DNA of 64,000 nt from Sphingobium boeckii (GCF_014199215.1 NZ_JACIJC010000002.1:656062-720061); one strand, 5' to 3'. Shown: positions 44,411-53,579, counted from the stretch's first letter. Numbers and translations: made by a program. Notes: a model not told the origin generated them from the letters alone.

Positions 44411-45984
44411 GTGCCGACCGCTCCGTCTGACCGTGGATCGGTCGCGCCTTCGAGCATACCCGTCGGATGCCGGACCACCGCGCCCGCATGTCCCATCACA
44501 GACGTCATCGGTCCAAGCATTTCGACGTCATGCCCAGCGGCCTTCAAAGCGGCCACCGTCTCCGGATCGATCCTGTCTTCCAGCTTCAGCGTGGTGCTGG
44601 TTTCGCCCCATGTCCGGCCCAGCAGCCAACGCGGCCGGGAAATCGCGTCCTGGAGCGGAACATCGAACCAGGCGTAGCGGCTGAAGATCGCGGCTTGGGT
44701 CTGGGGCTGCCCCTCGCCCCCCATCGTGCCATAGGCCATCGCCCGTCCGTCATCGAATATCGCGAGCGCGGGATTGAGCGTGTGGAAAGGCTTGCGCCCC
44801 GGCTTGAGCGCATTCCAGCCATCCGGCGCAAGGCGGAAACTCGCACCGCGATTTTGCCAGACGATCCCGGTTTCGGGCAAAACGAGTCCAGAGCCAAATT
44901 CGAAATAGGTGGATTGGATGCAACTGACCACCTGGCCGCGCGCGTCCGCCGCGCCAAACCAGGTCGTATCCCCCAGAGCGGAGCGATGCGGCCAGGCGAG
45001 CGCCCTATCCGGATCGATCCGCCCGACCATGTCGGCCAACATGCTGCGATCGTCCAGTATTTCCTGCGCCTTCACTGCCATATAGGCGGGATCGCCGACA
45101 TGACGATCCCGCACCAGAAATGCCTGCTTGGTCGCCTCGATCAGCCCATGGAGGTGAGCGAACCCCTCCCCTTGGGAAACACGCAATTCATCGAAAAGCG
45201 CCAGGATCAGCAGCGAGGCAAGCCCCTGCGTCGGCGGCGCGGTGTTGAACAGGCGCGCGTTGCGCACGGAGATCGACAAGGGCGCTGGTTCGGTCGCATC
45301 ATGAGCAGCCAGATCCCGCGCGGCAACGGGACTGCCCAGAGTAGCGAGATCGGAGGCGATCGCGCGCGCCAGTTTGCCGTCGTAAAAATCCCGAAGCCCA
45401 TTGTCCGCGAGCGCCCTCAGCGTAGCGGCCAATGCGGGCTGCCGCAGACGATCATTTTCCGCCAGCGGCCGTCCGTCCGCGGTAAAGACGGCGCGATAGT
45501 CGCCCGGCTGGGCGGTCAGTTCGGCATGTTTGGCAGTTGCGATCTCGGCGGCACCGCGGGTGACCGCAACACCATCACCGGCCATCTCGATAGCATCGCG
45601 CAACAGGCGTCCAAGCCCCAATTTGCCCGTGTCGCCCGCCAGCGCGCGCGCCCAGCCCGAGACCGTACCCGCCACCGTGTTGGCCGCGAGCGGCCCGCGC
45701 CACGGGATGTCGCTCAGCCCCTCATATAATTCCAGATCCGCCCGCTCAGCCGCGGCACCGCAGGCGTCAATGGCATGAACCCGCCCATCGGGTTCATGAA
45801 TGAGCCAGAACCCGTCGCCGCCAATGCCGGTCATGTGCGGATAGACCGCCGCCAGCGCCGCCGCCATGGCGACACAGGCCTCGACCGCGGTCCCGCCATC
45901 TTTGAGCACGTCAAGACCGGCGCGACTGGCGAGATGATGCGGCGCCGTGGTCACGCCTTTGTAGCTGCGCAGAGAGTGCATCAT
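44404..45984 (-). CDS. hpxW: HpxW-type oxamate amidohydrolase (gamma-glutamyltransferase fold)
   Basis: This is a 526-residue Ntn-hydrolase with GGT features: GLDVLKDGGTAVEACVAMAAALAAVYPHMTGIGGDGFWL, the autocatalytic nucleophile Thr in GDTTWFGAADARGQVV and the C-terminal GTMGGEGQPQTQ. There is no signal peptide, unlike periplasmic GGT, which agrees with a cytoplasmic role. HpxW hydrolyses oxamate to oxalate and ammonia. It is the first gene of the long coupled operon (45984 down to 35781). ATG 45984 is followed directly by another ATG at 45981. Confidence 0.85.
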   Translation of the reverse strand: MMHSLRSYKGVTTAPHHLASRAGLDVLKDGGTAVEACVAMAAALAAVYPHMTGIGGDGFWLIHEPDGRVHAIDACGAAAERADLELYEGLSDIPWRGPLAANTVAGTVSGWARALAGDTGKLGLGRLLRDAIEMAGDGVAVTRGAAEIATAKHAELTAQPGDYRAVFTADGRPLAENDRLRQPALAATLRALADNGLRDFYDGKLARAIASDLATLGSPVAARDLAAHDATEPAPLSISVRNARLFNTAPPTQGLASLLILALFDELRVSQGEGFAHLHGLIEATKQAFLVRDRHVGDPAYMAVKAQEILDDRSMLADMVGRIDPDRALAWPHRSALGDTTWFGAADARGQVVSCIQSTYFEFGSGLVLPETGIVWQNRGASFRLAPDGWNALKPGRKPFHTLNPALAIFDDGRAMAYGTMGGEGQPQTQAAIFSRYAWFDVPLQDAISRPRWLLGRTWGETSTTLKLEDRIDPETVAALKAAGHDVEMLGPMTSVMGHAGAVVRHPTGMLEGATDPRSDGAVGTW

Positions 45985-46240
45985 GTCAGCGTCCGAATAT
46001 GGCGTGCATCGCAAAGGTTCGAAACATCGCGGGCGCACGCACGCACGGAATCGCCGTGCCCGCTGCTATGTTCGATTTGATCCGCGGCATTTTTCATAAA
46101 CCTTCTTGAGTCCGACCATGAAGCCCGCCCCGTTGCGGCTCAACAAGCGAATTTCGATGCAACCAACCGAAAAAAGTGCGCGCGAAGGGTCGCAGCGGCG
46201 CAATTATGCAGGCGCGATCTTCGCGTGAACCAATCGACGT

Positions 46241-47170
46241 TCAGAATTGATGAGGCAAGCCCAGTTGGAGCAATTGGGCAAGCGTCGCAATGGCGATGAT
46301 GTCTGGCTCCTTCCCCGATATGCCACCGATTCCGATCGGCGACGTCAGGCGCGCCCGCGCCTCGGACGCAACCCCCTCGCGCTCGAGCCGGGACAAAAAT
46401 CGCGCTTTCTTGGTCGCCGAGCCGATCAGGCCCACAAAGGCAACGGGCTCGCGCGTCAGGGACGCATAGGTCAGCCTGAAGTCCAGACCGTGATCATGCG
46501 TGAGAATGATGATCGCCGCTTCTTCCGGGGCTTGCGACACGCAATGTTCGATCTCCGATTCCGGCACAATAACCGCACCTTCGACCGCTTCGAAGTCGGG
46601 CCGCGTATCGAACCACGCCAGTTGGAACGGCAGGCCTTGCGCGTGACGCGCGATGGCCTGTCCCACATGACCGGCCCCAAACAGATAGAGCGGACGGCGG
46701 CGCGGTCCGATCGTTTCGCAAAAGCTATCCCCCTCCTGCGGGAGGTCGCCGCGCGCAGGGAGAAGTGTCGGCAATGTCTCGGCGCAAATGCGCCGCTCCA
46801 CCCGGTCCACCATGAGCTTGGAGACCACTCGTTGCCCGTCAGTCGCGTCCGTGAGCCAGGCGAGACCTGCCGGATCGATATGCTCCACCAACAGCCGGAC
46901 CCGCCCGCCGCAGCACTGGCCCAGCAACGGCCCCAAAGGATAATCCTGAATCCGCCAGCTCCCCGGCGCAAGGCGCAGGATGGCCAAGGCCTGCTCCACC
47001 GCACGAAATTCGAGCTGACCGCCGCCAATCGTGCCCTGCGTCCCGCCAGCGGTTACGACCATTCGGGTGCCCGCCCCCCTTGGGGCAGACCCTTCGCTCG
47101 CAAGAATGCTGATCATCGCCGCCGGTTCACGATCGACGCTGTCGCGCAGCGAAGTCACCCAGTCGTACAT
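46241..47170 (-). CDS. xdhC: XdhC molybdenum-cofactor maturation protein
   Basis: This is a 309-residue XdhC/CoxI family protein: ATRMVVTAGGTQGTIGGGQLEFRAVEQAL, LGQCCGGRVRLLVE and a Rossmann domain YLFGAGHVGQAIARHA. XdhC binds Moco, adds the terminal sulfur with a desulfurase and inserts it into XdhB. It is not part of the final enzyme. Its ATG shares one base with the xdhB stop (TGATG). The 256 bases between it and hpxW contain no gene and must carry the hpx operon's promoter. Confidence 0.93.
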   Translation of the reverse strand: MYDWVTSLRDSVDREPAAMISILASEGSAPRGAGTRMVVTAGGTQGTIGGGQLEFRAVEQALAILRLAPGSWRIQDYPLGPLLGQCCGGRVRLLVEHIDPAGLAWLTDATDGQRVVSKLMVDRVERRICAETLPTLLPARGDLPQEGDSFCETIGPRRRPLYLFGAGHVGQAIARHAQGLPFQLAWFDTRPDFEAVEGAVIVPESEIEHCVSQAPEEAAIIILTHDHGLDFRLTYASLTREPVAFVGLIGSATKKARFLSRLEREGVASEARARLTSPIGIGGISGKEPDIIAIATLAQLLQLGLPHQF

Positions 47171-49476
47171 CAGTCGCGATAGCCCCGGACGGCGCGGAGA
47201 ATATTCTCGGGTGTCGCGGGCGCGTTGAGCGGTGGCAGGGACCGCTTTTCAGGCGAGATTGCAGCGATCGCGCGGCCGATCGCTGAAAAGACGCAATTTG
47301 CGAGCGAGAATGGCGGCTCGCCGACCGCCTTTGAACGATGGATCGTCGGCTCCAAATTCTCATCCTGCCATAGCGAGATGCGGAAATGACGCGGGCGATC
47401 CGATGCTGTTGGAATTTTATACGTCGCAGGCGAATGTGTGAGCAGCCGGCCCTTTGCGTCGAACATCAATTCTTCGGTCGTCAGCCATCCCTGCCCCTGG
47501 ATGAACGCCCCTTCGATCTGCCCGAGATCGATCGCCGGATTGAGCGAACGCCCGACATCGTGGACGATATCGACCGCAAGCACCCGGTGCTCGCCCGTCA
47601 AAATATCGACCGCGACTTCCGCCAGGGCGGCGCCATATGCGAAATAATAAAACGGCCGCCCCTTATGCGTGGATCGATCGTAGGCGATGCCGGGTGTCGC
47701 ATAATAGCCCGTGGCCGAAAGCGATATCCGGCCCATATGCGCTCTGCGCGCCAGATCTGCGAAGGAAAGCTTTTCCTTGCCCGCAACCACGCCGTCCGCC
47801 GCAAAAGCGACTTCGCTTTCAGCACAGGCAAAGGTTTGCGCCAGAAATGCGGTCAGCCGGTCGCGGATGGTCATCGCGGCGTTATGCGCGGCCATGCCAT
47901 TGAGATCCGCGCCAGATGATGCCGCCGTTGCCGACGTGTTCGGCACCTTGTCTGTCCGGGTCGCCGTGATGCGCACCTGAGAGACCGGCACCGCGAAAAC
48001 ATCCGCAACCACCTGCGCCACCTTGATATAGAGCCCCTGCCCCATCTCGGTGCCGCCATGATTGATCTGGATGCTTCCATCTGCATAGACATGCACGAGC
48101 GCGCCCGCCTGGTTCAAATGGGTCGTGGTGAAGCTGATCCCGAATTTCACCGGCGTCAGCGCAATCGCTTTTTTGAGAATGGCGCTGCCGGCATTGAAGG
48201 CTTCGATGCTGGCGGCCCGCTCATCATAACGTCCCTCCCGCCGGAGACGGGCAATGATTTCGGGCGCGATGTTATCAGCAACCACCATATCATAAGGCGT
48301 GACGTTGCGGCCGGGTCCGTAGAGATTGGATATACGGACATCCAGAGGATCCCGTCCCAGAAACGCAGCCACCTCATCCATGATGCGTTCGATCGCCAAC
48401 ATGCCCTGCGGCCCGCCAAAACCGCGAAAGGCGGTGTTGGATACGGTGTGCGTCTTCAAGCGCTCAGAAACGATCTCGATGTCAGGCAGCCAGTAGCAAT
48501 TGTCGACATGAAACATCGCGCGATCATTGATCGCCGGCGAAAGGTCCACGGTGGCACCACAGCGGGATGCCAGCCGCAATTGAAGGCCAAGGATATGGCC
48601 TTGATCATCGAAGCCGACATCATAGTCGATCCGGAAATCGTGGCGCTTTCCGGTGATGATCATGTCATCATCGCGATCACAGCGGAATTTGGTAGGCCTG
48701 CCCGTCAGATGAGCCGCCAGTGCCGCCGCTGCGGCGAAAAGCGCCGCCTGCGTCTCCTTGCCACCGAAGGCACCGCCCATCCGCCTCACCTCGACGGTGA
48801 CGTCGGCGGAACTGAGATTGAGCATGGCCGCAACAAGATGCTGGATCTCGCTCGGGTGTTGGGTCGAACTCAATATGTGAACCTGGCCATCCTCGCCGGG
48901 GGTGGCGATGGCGATCTGGCCCTCCAGGTAGAAATGATCCTGTCCGCCGATATCGAAGCCCCCTGAGACACGGTGCGCGGCTGCAGACAGAGCGGCTCGC
49001 GCATCGCCCCGCGCCATGCGCTGGGTGGGTTCGATAAAGGACGATGACGCGCGGGCCTCAGCGATCGTCAGGCAGGCAGCGCGTGGCTCATAAGAGATCC
49101 GCGCGAGCCGGGCCGCCTGGCGCGCGGCGCGCTGGCTTGTCGCAACCACGAGAAAGAGCGCCTGGCCGACGCACATTACCTCGCCATCGGCCAGCAGACG
49201 ATCATCCTTTGCGACCGGGCTGACATCGTTCGCACCCGGAATATCCGCCGCCGTAAAGACCGCAACCACGCCTTGCGCAGCGCGCACGGCGGACAAATCC
49301 ATGTGCGCGATGCGGGCATGGGCCTCCTCGCTCTGTCCGAAGGCTAGATGGAGCATGTCGATCGGCTCGGCGCCGTCATCGACATAGCCCGCGGCACCGC
49401 TGACATGAAGTCGCGCGCTGTCATGCGCATTCGAGGGTTTTGCAGCAATGCGCAAAGCAGGATCACACTCAGCCAT
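47170..49476 (-). CDS. xdhB: Xanthine dehydrogenase, molybdopterin-binding subunit
   Basis: This is a 768-residue molybdenum hydroxylase large subunit. It has an N-terminal a/b hammerhead domain (ARLHVSGAAGYVDDGAEPIDMLHLAF) and Moco-binding motifs RRMGGAFGGKETQ and NTAFRGFGGPQGMLAIE, with a C-terminal AVGEPPFSLANCVFSAIGRAI holding the active-site Glu region (GEPP). It hydroxylates hypoxanthine and xanthine to urate. ATG 49476 overlaps xdhA by 8 bases; a longer in-frame reading would run through xdhA. Confidence 0.95.
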   Translation of the reverse strand: MAECDPALRIAAKPSNAHDSARLHVSGAAGYVDDGAEPIDMLHLAFGQSEEAHARIAHMDLSAVRAAQGVVAVFTAADIPGANDVSPVAKDDRLLADGEVMCVGQALFLVVATSQRAARQAARLARISYEPRAACLTIAEARASSSFIEPTQRMARGDARAALSAAAHRVSGGFDIGGQDHFYLEGQIAIATPGEDGQVHILSSTQHPSEIQHLVAAMLNLSSADVTVEVRRMGGAFGGKETQAALFAAAAALAAHLTGRPTKFRCDRDDDMIITGKRHDFRIDYDVGFDDQGHILGLQLRLASRCGATVDLSPAINDRAMFHVDNCYWLPDIEIVSERLKTHTVSNTAFRGFGGPQGMLAIERIMDEVAAFLGRDPLDVRISNLYGPGRNVTPYDMVVADNIAPEIIARLRREGRYDERAASIEAFNAGSAILKKAIALTPVKFGISFTTTHLNQAGALVHVYADGSIQINHGGTEMGQGLYIKVAQVVADVFAVPVSQVRITATRTDKVPNTSATAASSGADLNGMAAHNAAMTIRDRLTAFLAQTFACAESEVAFAADGVVAGKEKLSFADLARRAHMGRISLSATGYYATPGIAYDRSTHKGRPFYYFAYGAALAEVAVDILTGEHRVLAVDIVHDVGRSLNPAIDLGQIEGAFIQGQGWLTTEELMFDAKGRLLTHSPATYKIPTASDRPRHFRISLWQDENLEPTIHRSKAVGEPPFSLANCVFSAIGRAIAAISPEKRSLPPLNAPATPENILRAVRGYRD

Positions 49477-50902
49477 GACTGCTCTCCAGCGCCAATACGG
49501 AGATGTCTTCTCCCTGCGCCCGATACCAGAGCCGCCAGAGAAGATTGGCGGCGACCTCGGCACGATAGGTCGCCGTCCCACGCACATCGGTGATCGGAGA
49601 GAAATCGCCGGCCAAAGCGATGGTTCCTGATGCGATCGTCTCAGCGGCGAACGGCTTTCCGACCAGAGCCGCCTCGCATCCGCTCGCGCGGCACGGCGTC
49701 GCCGCCATCCCGCCAAATGCGATCCGCGCGCGAACGATCAGCCCGTTTTCCACGGTCAGCGCAAACGCGCCGCATACCGCAGAGATATCGCTGTCGAAGC
49801 GACGCGAGAGCTTGGAAATATGGATGATGTCCTGAGGGGCAGGCCTTGGTATCCATAGGCTTTCGACATATTCGCCCGGCTGACGATCCTGCCGGCCATA
49901 GTCGAGGAAGAAATTTTCGAGCGGCATGGTCCGTCGACCCGCCGTGCTGCAAAGGGTGAGTTCGGCACCCAGCGCAATCAGGGCCGGCGGCCCGTCGCCG
50001 ATCGGCGATCCGTTGGCGATGTTGCCTCCGATCGTCCCGGCATTGCGCACTTGCAATCCGCCGATCCGCCTCACCAACTCACCCAGATCCGGGTGCAGGC
50101 GTGAGAAAGCCGCATGGGCGTCCGCATAGGGGACACCGGCGCCCAGCGTCACGCCGGCCTCGTCCTCCACGATCGCCTTCATTCCCGCGACATTTCCGAT
50201 GAACACCATCGTCTCGATGGTCTTCAAGCCCTTGGTCACCCAAAGCCCGACATCCGTAGCCCCCGCGATGATGCGCGCATCGGGATGAGCAGCCAGAAGA
50301 CCGGCAAGCGCTTCGGGTGTGCGCGGCGCAAACCAGCGGCGATCTTCAAACACGCCCCCGGCGCAAGCGGTTTCGGCCATTTCGCGCAACGCCACCATCG
50401 TCGGTTGATCGTCACGGCTCAACTTGCCGATGCCATCGCCCGCGGCAAGGATGGGGCCATAGCCCGTGCAACGGCAAAGGTTGCCGGCAACGACGTCCGC
50501 AACGGGCAGGTCATGGCCGCTGGCGCCGATCGTGCGGCCATAAAGAGACATGACGAAACCGGGCGTGCAAAATCCGCATTGCGAACTGCCATTCTCCGCC
50601 ATGCAGGCTTGAAGCGGATTGAGCTTGCCGTCCACAGCAAGGCTCTCCACCGTCAGCAAGGCCTTGCCGTCCAGCATGGGCAGAAACAGGATGCAGGCGT
50701 TGACCGAGCGCCATCGCATGGTCTCCGCGCCTTCATCCAGCTCGCCCAGAAGCACCGTGCAGGCACCGCAATCGCCCTCGGCGCATCCCTCCTTCGTGCC
50801 GGTGCGCCTCAGGCGGTATCTCAGATAGTTCAGGATGGTCGAAGTCGGATCCACATCCGTAATTTCGACGATCTCGCCATCAAGAAGGAAACGAACACTC
50901 AT
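49469..50902 (-). CDS. xdhA: Xanthine dehydrogenase, FeS/FAD subunit
   Basis: This is a 477-residue subunit with a plant-type 2Fe-2S domain (KEGCAEGDCGACTV, about residues 38-51), a second 2Fe-2S domain (SSQCGFCTPGFVMSLY and GNLCRCTGYGPI) and an FAD-binding domain (IIAGATDVGLWVTKGL, NAGTIGGNIANGSPIGD). It passes electrons from the Mo site to NAD. Together with xdhB and xdhC it is a three-gene operon starting at 50902. Confidence 0.95.
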   Translation of the reverse strand: MSVRFLLDGEIVEITDVDPTSTILNYLRYRLRRTGTKEGCAEGDCGACTVLLGELDEGAETMRWRSVNACILFLPMLDGKALLTVESLAVDGKLNPLQACMAENGSSQCGFCTPGFVMSLYGRTIGASGHDLPVADVVAGNLCRCTGYGPILAAGDGIGKLSRDDQPTMVALREMAETACAGGVFEDRRWFAPRTPEALAGLLAAHPDARIIAGATDVGLWVTKGLKTIETMVFIGNVAGMKAIVEDEAGVTLGAGVPYADAHAAFSRLHPDLGELVRRIGGLQVRNAGTIGGNIANGSPIGDGPPALIALGAELTLCSTAGRRTMPLENFFLDYGRQDRQPGEYVESLWIPRPAPQDIIHISKLSRRFDSDISAVCGAFALTVENGLIVRARIAFGGMAATPCRASGCEAALVGKPFAAETIASGTIALAGDFSPITDVRGTATYRAEVAANLLWRLWYRAQGEDISVLALESSHG

Positions 50903-51048
50903 TTTAACATTTTCCGCTTGTACTGGGGATGCGGCGCGGCGTTCCGACGCCCAAAGTCCGGCAGACCCGGCGCGAACATCGCATCACACGGCGGACCTGC
51001 AATATCAGCAAGGCCAAAGCATTGCGCCCGCTGCCCGCGCGATGGGGG

Positions 51049-52125
51049 TCAAGATCCAGGCACTTTACTCGTCCTTGGATCAGCCAAGCTCCGCTCGGCC
51101 TCCGCCCGCCACTGCACCAGACGAACATCGCGATCCGGTCCGTCGATCCACGACATCTCCAGCGACGCCATCGCCATCTCCAGCAGCTCTTCCCGGCTCC
51201 AGCTATAAGCCTGCTGCGCGATGACATATTCCTGGGCAAGATCGGTGTAGAAGAAGGCCGCATCATCGGTCCCCAGACATGTCTGCAGACCGGCAAGCCG
51301 GAACTCGTTCACCGGGTGATCCGCGGGTGTCGGAAAAATACCCGGCCCCATCAAGCATAGACAGGATATGCACGACGTCACACCGATCCCCGCCTCGCGA
51401 TATTTCGCGATCAGATCCGGCCTTCCCTTGAGATCATAAGCGTGGTCGGCACGGTCCAGCGGCAGATCCAGCCCCTCGATCACGTCCTGCGGGGTGCAGA
51501 GATGGCAGGTGGTGCGAAACCCCTCGCGCTTTGCATATTCGAAAGCAGGGGCGAACAGGCGCACGGGATGGACGAAATCACCATCGTTTCCAATGCCCAA
51601 CACCGGCACCCCGGCGTCTCTCGCCGTCATCGCGTCGACCACGACGCCCATGCCAGCCGCTGGATCGTCCGCGCGGTCTGTCGCCAGAATGAGGCCGCCA
51701 GTCACGCCGTGATACCGCCTGATCTGATCGAATGCCCGCCCCATGGCCTTGAGGGCGTCCGATACCGGAACCGGGCCGCACCGAAGCTCGCCCGGCGTGG
51801 CGAACATTTCGATGTGCCGACAACCGCACTTTATCGCATCCTGCAGAACGTGCAGCGTCGCCGCCTCGTACATGTCTTCGCTGGTCAGCGCCGCCGCCAT
51901 CGCCCGCAGCCCCGAAAAGAAACCGTCGGCGTTCACATAGTCCTTCGCGGCCCCGTCCCAGGCCTGTGCGGTAAAAGGGAAGGAATTGCGGATCGAGCCG
52001 AGGAAGTGCATGTGCAACTCGGCCTTGGGAAGCCTGCGCGCCAGCATCTTCAGCGCCAGAGAATCAGCGATCGATCCGCGTTCAGCCTCTTCCTGCGTCC
52101 ATTCCCGTGTCAGTTCCAAGCTCAT
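51049..52125 (-). CDS. Adenosine-deaminase-like metal-dependent hydrolase (copy 2, atypical active site)
   Basis: This is a 358-residue paralogue of the protein at 7875. Large blocks are nearly identical (PQDVIEGL.LPLDRADHAYDLKGRP). Zinc His 38 and 40 (KAELHMHFLG), the third His (TCHLCTPQDV), the base His (RADHAYDL) and the Asp pair (GTDDAAFF) are kept, but the proton-donating Glu three residues after the third His is Thr. It stands beside xdhA on the same strand, so its product probably feeds the purine route; adenine, guanine or methylated-purine substrates are possible but unproved. AAGGA precedes ATG 52125. Confidence 0.8.
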   Translation of the reverse strand: MSLELTREWTQEEAERGSIADSLALKMLARRLPKAELHMHFLGSIRNSFPFTAQAWDGAAKDYVNADGFFSGLRAMAAALTSEDMYEAATLHVLQDAIKCGCRHIEMFATPGELRCGPVPVSDALKAMGRAFDQIRRYHGVTGGLILATDRADDPAAGMGVVVDAMTARDAGVPVLGIGNDGDFVHPVRLFAPAFEYAKREGFRTTCHLCTPQDVIEGLDLPLDRADHAYDLKGRPDLIAKYREAGIGVTSCISCLCLMGPGIFPTPADHPVNEFRLAGLQTCLGTDDAAFFYTDLAQEYVIAQQAYSWSREELLEMAMASLEMSWIDGPDRDVRLVQWRAEAERSLADPRTSKVPGS

Positions 52126-52429
52126 GCAATCCTTGCCTTCGAGGGCCGATCTTCGAAGATCGCCTTGAAGACAACATCATAGGGCGCTCGCCTTTCGATG
52201 CCATCTGTATGATTCGAGCGCGATGTTCGCAAAATTCTACGATCGCCGCGCTTTGACCGACCGTAGCGGTTCCGCTTGGGGCGGATCGATTTTTCAGCAC
52301 AGGTCGACCGAAACTCTATGCTGGCGCGATGCCCGACCACTTGGGATGCTGCTTCATCGCGCAGAACGGCGTTTGGAGCGGAGCAGGCCAGTAAAATTAG
52401 GATAACTCAATCGGCTGGAAGGATGGTTT
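52126..52429. other. 304-bp divergent promoter region
   Basis: This region separates the divergent deaminase-like (minus) and 2OG-oxygenase (plus) genes. I see no gene and no convincing -35/-10 pair by eye. Regulatory sites for both genes are expected here. Confidence 0.5.
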
Positions 52430-53425
52430 ATGTATCATGCGGAGCAAGGTCTGAAAGCTGAGGTAATTCCGTTAATCGATCTGTCTGATTTCAACGACGC
52501 CACCGCGCGCATCGCGATCAGCGCTAATATTCGCGCAGCTTGCTTGTCAGTTGGCTTCTTCCTCATCAAAGGCCATGGCGTTCCCAAAGAAATCTGCGAT
52601 GCCGCCGCCGCCGCATCGAGGCGGTATTTCGCGCTGCCCGAAGAAGAACGAATAAAAGACCTGATCGACCCGCGATTCCGCAGGGGCTTCATGCCGTCGT
52701 CCGATGGACAGCGCGAAGTGCTCGAGAGTTTTGAGCTTTCGCTTGATCTGCCTCTGGATGATCCGGACGTGATGGCAGGTCATTTCCTGCATGGTCCCAA
52801 CCGATGGCCTGCGGACAAGCCTTGGTTGCATGAGGCGGTTGAGCCTTACCGCCAAGCGGTGCTTGCTTTGGGCGAAAGGCTGGAAAGGCTTTTTGCTCTG
52901 AGCCTCGATCTCGACGAAAACTATTTCGTGGAGCTTTGCAGAAAACCAACTTTTCATCTGCGCCTGATGCACAATATGCCGCAGACCGAAGAAGAGAAGA
53001 AAGACCACATGGCTGTCGGCGAGCATACCGACTTCGGTATGTTGACGATCCTTATGCAGGATCCGAACGGGGGTTTGGAGGTTCAAACACGCGACGGCGA
53101 ATGGGTGAAAGCGCCTTATGTCGAAGACACATTCGTGATCAACGTCGGCGATATGCTCGAACTTTGGACCAACAATCTCTACGTCTCCACGCCGCATCGC
53201 GTGATCGGCCTCACCGGCCAGGATCGTTACTCCATCCCCGCATTCTTCAGCCCGTCCTTCGACACTTTGGTCGAATGTATTCCGAGCTGCCTGGCACCGG
53301 GCGAGAAACCGAAATTCGCTCCCTTGCAGGGAGGCGAATATCTGACTCAACGACTGAGCCGCGAAAGCGACAAGGTCTCGGATGAATATGAAGGCGTCGG
53401 CGGCCATCGCAAATTGGCCATTTAA
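52430..53425 (+). CDS. 2OG-Fe(II) oxygenase, isopenicillin-N-synthase family (copy 2)
   Basis: This is a 331-residue enzyme related to the one at 4516. It has a DIOX_N domain (VIPLIDLSDF, SVGFFLIKGHGVP), iron ligands HTD in AVGEHTDFGMLTILMQDPNGGLEV and His in STPHRVIGL, and R-x-S in QDRYSIPAFFSPSF. AAGGA lies 7 bases before ATG 52430. It is divergent from the deaminase-like gene, as the first copy is near the other deaminase-like gene, so the two families appear to work together. Candidate reactions are hydroxylation or oxidative N-demethylation of a purine-related compound. Confidence 0.87.
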   Translation: MYHAEQGLKAEVIPLIDLSDFNDATARIAISANIRAACLSVGFFLIKGHGVPKEICDAAAAASRRYFALPEEERIKDLIDPRFRRGFMPSSDGQREVLESFELSLDLPLDDPDVMAGHFLHGPNRWPADKPWLHEAVEPYRQAVLALGERLERLFALSLDLDENYFVELCRKPTFHLRLMHNMPQTEEEKKDHMAVGEHTDFGMLTILMQDPNGGLEVQTRDGEWVKAPYVEDTFVINVGDMLELWTNNLYVSTPHRVIGLTGQDRYSIPAFFSPSFDTLVECIPSCLAPGEKPKFAPLQGGEYLTQRLSRESDKVSDEYEGVGGHRKLAI

Positions 53426-53460
53426 GTCATCGCGCTGCGCCCTTAGAGCGCGATGACTTT
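53424..53460 (+). terminator. Terminator hairpin after the 2OG oxygenase
   Basis: AAGTCATCGCGCT and AGCGCGATGACTT form a perfect 13-bp stem with a 10-base loop, starting in the stop codon and ending in TTT. Confidence 0.7.
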
Positions 53461-53475
53461 AGGTCGATCCAACCT

Positions 53476-53555
53476 GTCATTGCGAACGTAGCGAAGCAAT
53501 CCAGAGCAGTTTATGCCACCTTGGACTGCGGCGTCGCTGCACTCCTCGCAATGAC
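53476..53555. repeat. REP-like palindromic element
   Basis: GTCATTGCGA (53476-53485) and its exact complement TCGCAATGAC (53546-53555) bound an 80-bp imperfect palindrome that also contains GTAGCGAAGCAATCCAGAG. This sequence type is known to me as a dispersed intergenic palindrome in several proteobacteria. Only one copy was noticed in the window. It sits between convergent genes, as such elements often do. Confidence 0.55.
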
Positions 53556-53579
53556 GGAGCCATGTAATGTCATGACGCT

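Noticed and set aside
44404..45984. Calling the GGT-fold protein a glutathione hydrolase
   Set aside because: There is no signal peptide and it is first in the allantoate/oxalurate operon, which fits HpxW.
47170..49716. A longer xdhB starting upstream at 49716
   Set aside because: The extra 80 residues run antisense-like through xdhA coding sequence and lack homology. ATG 49476 starts at the family N-terminus.
52430..53425. Assigning the 2OG oxygenase as a xanthine dioxygenase (XanA-like)
   Set aside because: XanA enzymes belong to the TauD-type branch. This protein has the isopenicillin-N-synthase layout with HTD and R-x-S in IPNS positions.
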